This document shows positions 8,597 through 13,976 of a DNA stretch of 13,976 nt, piece after piece. The position numbers and the translations under genes were made by a program. Within the stretch, counting starts at the first letter, position 1. Each line of letters opens with the position of its first letter. Source of the stretch: Candidatus Thorarchaeota archaeon. Lineage in GTDB: Archaea; Asgardarchaeota; Thorarchaeia; Thorarchaeales; Thorarchaeaceae. The stretch spans positions 1 to 13,976 of the forward strand of contig JAEORG010000105.1 of assembly GCA_016841005.1 (NCBI GenBank), written 5' to 3'. The notes beneath the pieces were generated by a model. It searched no databases. It saw only the letters and a program-made list of their open reading frames with translations, and was not told the DNA's origin.

Positions 8597-10435
8597 ATGA
8601 AGAAGAATACAAAATATCTACTGACATTTTTGGTTGTTATTGGAATGACATCCGCACTAGCATCACCGCCAGTACAGGTGGCGATTGCTTCAGTACTGGA
8701 TTCCACATCAGTTCGAGATAAACTCTTGGAATTCATTGATGAATGGACTCTACAATACCAAGATAATCCTGAGGATCAAAGTGCTGCGATGCGAGCCGCG
8801 TGGGAGTTAGGCAATGACATAAAGAAACACCAGCCTGCAACGTTAGGAGTTCCCTTTGAATGGAGAAACACATTCAATTTCAGTAACTCTGCCGCTTACT
8901 TTGGGGATTTTGTCATGGAACCTGAAGAAGTAGAATCAAATCTCAGAAATTACATCTTCCAGTTACTCTATTCTGATATTCAAGCTGCTTGTGAGGTCAG
9001 TGTACTAGATATTCTTCTCTTCAGAACATTCGATTCTCTGATCATTGATTGGTTGGATATGGATTTCTCTGGATTTTGTAATGGATTTGCTCAGGCGTCT
9101 CGCGATTACTTTCTAGATCCTGATAAAATTCCACTTGCTCGTGATTGGGCTATCGAACTTCCACAACCAAATCCAGATCCTGCAAATGCCAGCTTGACCC
9201 ATGGAGATGTAACCGAAGCTGCTATCAAAGAATATGTTCTTTGGAAAGGTTCTGGTGCATTCTTTAATCCAAATCACCTGCTAAACTGGATTAAGATTTA
9301 CCTAGGTATTCCTACTCCACAGGGCGGTATAAGTAACTCTCAGGAAGTTCAGAAGCTCTTAGCTGATATGCATGTGGGAACACCATCATATAGACCAGGA
9401 GTTATATTACTCATGGCTCCTGTGTGGGAAGTGCCTGAACCAACAGAAAGTCACTTCGTGACTGTTTATGACTATGAGACGTTTCCAGATGGATCTATTA
9501 GATTGTACATATACAATAACAATGACATATACAACTCAACTTGGGGAATGTACGATGATTGGATAGATTTAGACTCAACTGGTAACTTTGCAGGTACTCA
9601 TCAACGACCATATGGTGACAACAAGACTAACCATGAGTCGTTATACACACGAATGTCATTCTATCCTCAAACAGGAGAATACAACAATATCATCACTGCA
9701 ATCATGGACCTTCTACCACAGCTGTTAGGACTTGGAATCTTCAGCCCAGTGGATATTGAAGTAACTGACCCTCTTGGACGAACAATCAGTATCGATGAGG
9801 ATGGAAACCAACAGCATGAGTTCCCAGCAATTATGGTTGAAGATGAGGGGCGGAAACAGTTACTCTTCCCATTTGCACCAGGATTACCCTATACAGTGAA
9901 TCTGACTGGTACTGACGTGGGTGAGTATCGCTTTGAAATGCATCGGATGATTGATGGAAAACTTGTATCGGAAACCATTGAGGGAATGACTGAACCTGGG
10001 CAAAATGACGTCTACCAGGTGACTCTTGATGACACAGGTATCAATGTTGCAGAGATAGGAGTCTATCTTAGTGCCCCGAAGATTCTCTCAGGTTCTTCAG
10101 TTGAACTCGAATGGAGCCAGTTCAACAATGAAGGTAGTGACTTCGTTGGCTATGAGATCTATTACTCACAGATGCCCAATGAACTAGGAGTTCGCTACGG
10201 AGATCCAATAACTGACATCACTCAGACATCAGCTATTGTGGGAGGCCTCTCAGGAGAAACCAACTACTTCTTCACTGTTCGTGTAATCACCGATGGTGAT
10301 ACAGTATATGATTCCAATCGAGTTGGCGCTAGTCTTCCTGAGGATTTCACTCTCTGGCTCTATGTTGCTGCGGGTGTTGGAGGATTCGCATTTCTAGTAC
10401 TGGTAATCCTAGTCTTTAGAAGAAGGAGAAATTAA
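8597..10435 (+). CDS. Surface-anchored putative papain-like cysteine peptidase with fibronectin type III domain
   Basis: This 612-residue protein has a signal peptide (MKK, hydrophobic core about 8-20, plausible cleavage after A-L-A at 20-22) and a C-terminal anchor (about 585-606) ending in RRRRN, so most of it should lie outside the cell. The region about 35-330 resembles papain-fold proteins: a Cys opens a helix in FCNGFAQASRDYF (C161), a His opens a strand in SHFVTVYDYE (H286), and the next strand ends in an Asn/Asp cluster, YIYNNND (N307-D310). That matches Cys-His-Asn/Asp order and spacing. A Gln at the usual oxyanion position just before the Cys is not evident. Residues 380-490 look like a beta-rich module (DPLGR...), and 492-580 fit a fibronectin type III domain (VELEW, YEIYYS, NYFFTVRV). 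It closes the three-gene block. Transglutaminase-like proteins share the Cys-His-Asp order, but the residues around the Cys fit papain-like proteins better. Enzyme activity is unproven. Confidence 0.75.
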   Translation: MKKNTKYLLTFLVVIGMTSALASPPVQVAIASVLDSTSVRDKLLEFIDEWTLQYQDNPEDQSAAMRAAWELGNDIKKHQPATLGVPFEWRNTFNFSNSAAYFGDFVMEPEEVESNLRNYIFQLLYSDIQAACEVSVLDILLFRTFDSLIIDWLDMDFSGFCNGFAQASRDYFLDPDKIPLARDWAIELPQPNPDPANASLTHGDVTEAAIKEYVLWKGSGAFFNPNHLLNWIKIYLGIPTPQGGISNSQEVQKLLADMHVGTPSYRPGVILLMAPVWEVPEPTESHFVTVYDYETFPDGSIRLYIYNNNDIYNSTWGMYDDWIDLDSTGNFAGTHQRPYGDNKTNHESLYTRMSFYPQTGEYNNIITAIMDLLPQLLGLGIFSPVDIEVTDPLGRTISIDEDGNQQHEFPAIMVEDEGRKQLLFPFAPGLPYTVNLTGTDVGEYRFEMHRMIDGKLVSETIEGMTEPGQNDVYQVTLDDTGINVAEIGVYLSAPKILSGSSVELEWSQFNNEGSDFVGYEIYYSQMPNELGVRYGDPITDITQTSAIVGGLSGETNYFFTVRVITDGDTVYDSNRVGASLPEDFTLWLYVAAGVGGFAFLVLVILVFRRRRN

Positions 10436-10446
10436 ACAAGCGTACA

Positions 10447-10467
10447 GCGGTCCTATCAAAGGACCGC
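10447..10467. terminator. Inverted repeat between convergent genes, possible bidirectional transcript end
   Basis: GCGGTCCT and AGGACCGC pair perfectly (8 bp, five G/C pairs) around a 5-base loop (ATCAA). The right arm covers the last codons of RidA, whose stop codon falls in the loop region, and the left arm lies 12 bases past the stop of the peptidase-like gene. No long U tract follows on either strand. Archaeal termination usually relies on U-rich tracts, so a terminator role is tentative; an RNA-stabilising 3' stem is an alternative. Confidence 0.4.
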
Positions 10468-10836
10468 AATCGCTTCAATCTCGATACCGACATCTTTCGG
10501 AAGTCTAGCAACCTCAACAGCTGCTCGAGCAGGCGGAGTTCCAGTGAACCATTTGGCATACTCAGCATTCATCTCTGAAAAATCGTTCATGTCTTTTAGA
10601 AAAACTGTAACCTTCACTACCTTATCCATAGATGAACCAGCTGCTTCGATTACTCCCTTAACATTTGAGAGGGCTTGTTTCGTCTGCTCAGTGATAGAAC
10701 CTGTAATCAACTCCCCAGTTGCAGGATTAGCGGGTATCTGACCAGAGCAGAATACGAATCCATTTGCTTTGATTCCTTGAGAATACGGACCAATTGCCTT
10801 TGGCGCATTATCAGTTGTTACTACTTCACGCGACAT
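10456..10836 (-). CDS. ridA: RidA-family (YjgF/YER057c/UK114) reactive enamine/imine deaminase
   Basis: The 126-residue protein is full length for the family. RidA proteins are cytosolic homotrimers that hydrolyse reactive enamine/imine intermediates such as 2-aminoacrylate, which arise from PLP-dependent dehydratases, releasing ammonia and the keto acid. Family hallmarks are visible: AIGPYSQGI (Y18), [12 protein letters not shown], the central helix ending [10 protein letters not shown], the strand [13 protein letters not shown], and the C-terminal [13 protein letters not shown] with substrate-binding R104, then IEIEAIAVL with E121. The conserved Arg and Glu suggest a working enzyme. It lies 48 bases downstream of the HEAT-repeat gene in the same direction and could share its transcript. 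The upstream gap has an A/T-rich TTACATTAAT at about 35-44 bases before the ATG but no clear Shine-Dalgarno site. Its stop sits in an inverted repeat facing the convergent operon. No functional tie to the surface genes is evident. Confidence 0.95.
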   Translation of the reverse strand: MSREVVTTDNAPKAIGPYSQGIKANGFVFCSGQIPANPATGELITGSITEQTKQALSNVKGVIEAAGSSMDKVVKVTVFLKDMNDFSEMNAEYAKWFTGTPPARAAVEVARLPKDVGIEIEAIAVL

Positions 10837-10884
10837 AATTCATCATTTTCTCTCGTGTATCTAATCCCGAATTAATGTAATGGT

Positions 10885-12729
10885 TTATTTCTTTGAAACA
10901 ATTTTTTCCAATGTTTTCCTAGTATGACCTGAAAGGCCATTTGGTGCTATTCTCAATAAATTTGCTATATTCCTTCTACCGCTCCAACTCATGTATCTGG
11001 GATTTTGAGATGACTCGATATATTCTCTAGCAATGCTCTCTGCAATTTCTTTCACTTGTACGAATAAAGGTTGAACCAAGTTGTTTCGATATCGTCTGTA
11101 TCTATATCCGTGGTTCTTCCAAACGGAGATTATCTCGCTCGCTCGTTTCTCAAGTATTCTCTTAAGTTGAGGTGAATTTTTGAAATGAGGAGCATTAAAG
11201 ACAAAGTCAAGAATACCCCTTATAGAAGATGTTTCAGCCTTTTCCCAAAATGCATCGATTACTTCATCCTTGGAAAAGAGATTAGGGGCTTCTCGCATCA
11301 TCATTGCCATTGACTTTGATGGCCCCTTTGACACATATTTGACAATGGCCTGTATTATCGATTCATCTTCAAAGAGCTCAGGTAATCCCTTTAGTATAGA
11401 GATAGCGTCTTTTGGTTTCTTGACGAAAATCTCCCCAATAGTCTTCGAATGTTGAAGCAAAATGTCTCTATACTGCTCACCAATGAAAACAAGTGAACGA
11501 AGTGCTTCTGTTCTATTCTTCGAATTTTCATTCAGAAATTCATTGTATAGGAATTGGGTAGCTCTTGGATCCTCAGTTCGCCAGAGATTACAGAATGCGA
11601 CTCTTGAACTATCACCCTGATTTGATAATGCTAGATTCATGACTGCATTTACACTCTCAGAATTTCTGATGCCGCATAAAGCCCATATTGCACTTTTCCA
11701 TCCTTGGTCTGCATATTTTGTAACTACATTATGTAATTCAGGTCTTCCAATCGTTCCTAATGCAACTAGGATTGCATCAACCTCATGAGTATAGATTAAA
11801 TCGGGAGAAGACCACCTTCGAGATGGGAATTTCCTCTTCTTGTCCAGATGATTTCCTGAGAGACCATTCAGTCTCGCAAGATACCATGGAATAACTCTAC
11901 TATCGCCTGTCTGACCCAATTTGTCTATTGCTCGACATCTTGTTCTGAAGCCTCTTATGAACATGGAAATTACGTCATTAAGCAAAACTTCTGCTTCTCG
12001 AGTGCAGTTCTTAAATCCAATCCAACTCTTCGCCATCTTACCCTCAAGTTCGATTGATTTTTCTCGTTGATGGGAAAGAAATTCACTAAATCCCTTGTAT
12101 ACTCCCGATGCTAGTCCTCCTCCTTTCTGCTTAAACGAAGCATTTGCGAACATCATAAGACCGTAAAAGGTCCGAGATGCATCAGATATGCTTGGTTTCT
12201 TTCCGAGGGTGCTAAGTTCTTTATCTCGTGCTTCTACCACGAGTGGAATCAGACCTGCAAAAGGTGATGTGGCCATTTCCTCGAAATCAAGAAAATATGT
12301 ATTCATGTTGTTTATCTGAGAGGTTAACAGTTCCACTGCAAGTTCTCTGACCTCAGTCCTGAGATCATAGAGATTTGATGGTGTCAGGTTTCCAAACGCC
12401 TGATGAAGATCAATATCTATTCCTCTAACTGCATCTAGACCTAGTAGCCATATGTGCCCATCTCGGACAACACCTTTTCGCACACCGATTGATACGGGGT
12501 TAGGCAATGAAAGATCAGATTTCAAAGAATCAGAGACCCAGAGGTAATCTTTCTCATTATGCGTGACATATGATCTAGCCTGCTCTGCGGGATATACAGA
12601 TGAAATTATCTCAGAAAACTCCTGCCACCCAAGAGTCTTAATCATGTCATTGGCTAGTTTTTCCAGCTCATCGTATCTTCTAAGTCTCAAGATCCTAGCT
12701 AGTCTAGGCACATCTACATGAATGCCCAT
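10885..12729 (-). CDS. HEAT-repeat protein of unknown function
   Basis: This 614-residue protein has no signal peptide or membrane helix and should be cytosolic. Residues about 262-420 contain paired helices typical of HEAT/PBS-lyase-like repeats: CRAIDKLGQTGDSRVIPWYL, VDAILVALGTIGRPELHNVV, KSAIWALCGIRNSESVNAVM, then looser units around 376-425. The C-terminal part (about 430-610) is also helical and may continue the solenoid degenerately; a basic aromatic patch lies at 537-549 (KNHGYRYRRYRNN). The first 260 residues are mixed and match no family I recognise. HEAT solenoids usually act as protein-binding scaffolds; no partner can be named from the sequence. The ATG is supported by GAGGTGG just upstream and a TATA-like TTTAAA about 36-41 bases upstream. 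RidA follows 48 bases downstream and the transglutaminase-like gene ends 85 bases upstream, both on the same strand. Coding is well supported; function is unknown. Confidence 0.85.
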   Translation of the reverse strand: MGIHVDVPRLARILRLRRYDELEKLANDMIKTLGWQEFSEIISSVYPAEQARSYVTHNEKDYLWVSDSLKSDLSLPNPVSIGVRKGVVRDGHIWLLGLDAVRGIDIDLHQAFGNLTPSNLYDLRTEVRELAVELLTSQINNMNTYFLDFEEMATSPFAGLIPLVVEARDKELSTLGKKPSISDASRTFYGLMMFANASFKQKGGGLASGVYKGFSEFLSHQREKSIELEGKMAKSWIGFKNCTREAEVLLNDVISMFIRGFRTRCRAIDKLGQTGDSRVIPWYLARLNGLSGNHLDKKRKFPSRRWSSPDLIYTHEVDAILVALGTIGRPELHNVVTKYADQGWKSAIWALCGIRNSESVNAVMNLALSNQGDSSRVAFCNLWRTEDPRATQFLYNEFLNENSKNRTEALRSLVFIGEQYRDILLQHSKTIGEIFVKKPKDAISILKGLPELFEDESIIQAIVKYVSKGPSKSMAMMMREAPNLFSKDEVIDAFWEKAETSSIRGILDFVFNAPHFKNSPQLKRILEKRASEIISVWKNHGYRYRRYRNNLVQPLFVQVKEIAESIAREYIESSQNPRYMSWSGRRNIANLLRIAPNGLSGHTRKTLEKIVSKK

Positions 12730-12733
12730 AAAC

Positions 12734-12740
12734 CCACCTC
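12734..12740 (-). promoter_or_regulatory. Shine-Dalgarno site for the HEAT-repeat gene
   Basis: GAGGTGG on the minus strand ends 4 bases before the ATG whose first base is 12729. It complements the archaeal 16S 3' end and supports this start. Confidence 0.6.
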
Positions 12741-12764
12741 AACATGAAGTAGATGCAGCTTGCC

Positions 12765-12770
12765 TTTAAA
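12765..12770 (-). promoter_or_regulatory. Possible TATA box for the HEAT-repeat gene
   Basis: TTTAAA lies 36-41 bases before the HEAT-gene ATG. An archaeal start site about 25 bases downstream would give a leader of roughly 10-15 bases, just long enough to include the GAGGTGG site. The BRE region before it (AGTGGGC) is not distinctive. This is a motif-and-spacing call only. Confidence 0.35.
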
Positions 12771-12814
12771 GCCCACTAAAATCTATGAGCTATGAGTCTT
12801 TCAAGAAATATACT

Positions 12815-13969
12815 CTAGAGAGATGGTGACAGAAGTTTTGCTAGCTTTTTCTTTTTCTGTTCTCTAACTTGGTAACCTCTGAACCCACTATATACGATGA
12901 ATAATCCTGGGATTGCAAACAAAGACCAGATGATAACTTGTCTCAAATTGGATGTGTATTGTACAGTCATCTCTTGAATCGCGATTGTATAGTTGCTAGT
13001 TATTGTTGGATCTGCAATTCCCTCTACTGGTATCCATCGATATCTGATCAATCTATATGGATTATCAGGTCCCCTTGTCAAGGTAATTCTCTTTGCATCG
13101 GTCTTTAACCAGTTGTCAAATATACTGGTCTTTCCACGTGTTGGATCTGCAGGAAGCATCCCGACTCCTTCCACATAGAACATAGGATACGCATGGGCAA
13201 CAGCGCCGTCATCCGATGTAACAAAACCTGGTTCGAAATCTGCAAGCCACGCAGTATGACCCACAGCTGGAATTCCGAGTGCTCGAGACATTGCAATAAA
13301 TAATTCTGTGTATTCATCACAATCACCATTAGCATTACGAATGGCGTATGATGCTCCTCGAGCGGTACTTTGTAATCTATACTGTAGATAGTTTGCAGTG
13401 AAATTGTAAATATTAAATCCCGTTTTCACCGGATCACCTGGTACTTCTAAAGTACGAGCAACATTCCTGATGTTAGCGTCTGTGTTGTCCTCAAGAGGGT
13501 GGAATGCTGTGAACAGCTTGTAAGTATCTAAGGACTCATTGTAGTCTGATATGGGAAGAGATGCAGTTGTATAATCAACGAAATAGAGAGTGAGATTGAC
13601 ATTGAATACTAAATCAATAGTCTGATTGACTCCGAAGTCTTCATACTCATACCATGCAAATTCATTTCCATACTCATCTGTAGTTGTTTCATTGGGTTGA
13701 GTATCAATAGTTAGATTTGATACTGTTTGAACAGGAGCCCAGTCTTTTAGAAGAGCCAAGCGAACTGTGAGTGATGTTAGATTTAATGGACCTTCATTCT
13801 TAAGATAGTACCTGTAGCTTAACTGAAACTCTGCCGTACCTCTTGTTGTTTCCTCCATTTCTGTTGAGTAGATCATCCCAATCGGAAGTATAATTCCTGA
13901 AAGGATTAAAATTGAAACAACGACAATAAGTGCACCTCTACCAAGAGTTGTTTTTGATTCTTCGTTCAT
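12815..13969 (-). CDS. Membrane-anchored extracytoplasmic transglutaminase-like protein
   Basis: This 384-residue protein has an N-terminal membrane segment (about 11-34, perhaps an uncleaved signal anchor), a large outer domain, and a second helix (about 344-363) followed by a basic tail (KKKKLAKLL). The outer part starts with a beta-rich region (about 45-160), then a transglutaminase-like core: NGDCDEYTELFIAMSRALGI with the nucleophile C217, AHAYPMFYVEG with H259, and PADPT with D275, in the order and spacing of the archaeal/bacterial transglutaminase-like superfamily. The triad is intact. Members may crosslink, hydrolyse or cleave peptides, so the reaction cannot be named. Eight N-x-S/T sequons (N63, 85, 93, 115, 125, 144, 189, 326) all fall between the two membrane segments, consistent with an outside, glycosylated domain. 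Only 7 bases upstream are in the window, so promoter and ribosome site are not visible, and a longer start cannot be fully excluded. The HEAT gene follows after 85 bases. Confidence 0.9.
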   Translation of the reverse strand: MNEESKTTLGRGALIVVVSILILSGIILPIGMIYSTEMEETTRGTAEFQLSYRYYLKNEGPLNLTSLTVRLALLKDWAPVQTVSNLTIDTQPNETTTDEYGNEFAWYEYEDFGVNQTIDLVFNVNLTLYFVDYTTASLPISDYNESLDTYKLFTAFHPLEDNTDANIRNVARTLEVPGDPVKTGFNIYNFTANYLQYRLQSTARGASYAIRNANGDCDEYTELFIAMSRALGIPAVGHTAWLADFEPGFVTSDDGAVAHAYPMFYVEGVGMLPADPTRGKTSIFDNWLKTDAKRITLTRGPDNPYRLIRYRWIPVEGIADPTITSNYTIAIQEMTVQYTSNLRQVIIWSLFAIPGLFIVYSGFRGYQVREQKKKKLAKLLSPSL

Positions 13970-13976
13970 CTTATAC

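Noticed and set aside
10837..10854. Short upstream open frame (ATGATGAATTATGTC...) overlapping the RidA start on the - strand
   Set aside because: It would encode only six residues before TGA, with no convincing ribosome site and no attenuation structure.
12783..12796. Tandem CTATGAG CTATGAG in the gap between the HEAT and transglutaminase-like genes
   Set aside because: Two copies of a 7-mer in an A/T-rich gap can arise by chance; there is no third copy and no symmetry suggesting an operator.

Overview
The window holds six protein-coding genes and little else. It looks archaeal: strong purine-rich Shine-Dalgarno sites (AAAGGAGG), tightly packed genes with one ATGA stop/start overlap, a TATA-like TTTAAA upstream of one gene, and long secreted or membrane-anchored proteins rich in N-x-S/T sequons. 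The moderate GC content and the mix of calcium-loop repeats, FG-GAP and NHL propellers and membrane-anchored transglutaminase-like proteins remind me of Asgard archaea, perhaps Thorarchaeia. Thermoplasmatota-like archaea are a real alternative. No marker gene in the window settles this, so the lineage is inference.

Positions 2-10435 (+ strand) form a compact three-gene block. First comes the 3' part of a membrane-anchored protein built from about 26 thrombospondin type 3-like calcium loops; its start lies outside the window. It overlaps by 4 bases a 1959-residue secreted protein in which about 12 NHL repeats are inserted between two groups of FG-GAP (integrin-alpha-like) repeats. One base after that begins a 612-residue protein with a signal peptide, a putative papain-like cysteine peptidase domain (C161, H286 and an Asn/Asp cluster), a fibronectin type III domain and a C-terminal membrane anchor. 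Each downstream gene has a near-ideal ribosome binding site inside the gene before it, so the three are probably co-expressed. The set looks like a cell-surface assembly: two anchored proteins flanking one very large, unanchored, calcium-dependent adhesion or scaffold protein.

Positions 10456-13969 (- strand) hold three genes converging on that block. In transcription order they are a membrane-anchored extracytoplasmic transglutaminase-like protein (C217/H259/D275), a cytosolic HEAT-repeat protein of unknown function, and a RidA-family enamine/imine deaminase. The convergent junction carries a perfect 8-bp inverted repeat that overlaps the RidA stop codon. RidA and the HEAT protein look like ordinary cytosolic genes. 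The transglutaminase-like protein could belong functionally with the surface operon, but that rests only on proximity and shared location.

There is no non-coding stretch over 100 bases. I saw no RNA genes, CRISPR arrays, insertion sequences or attachment sites.
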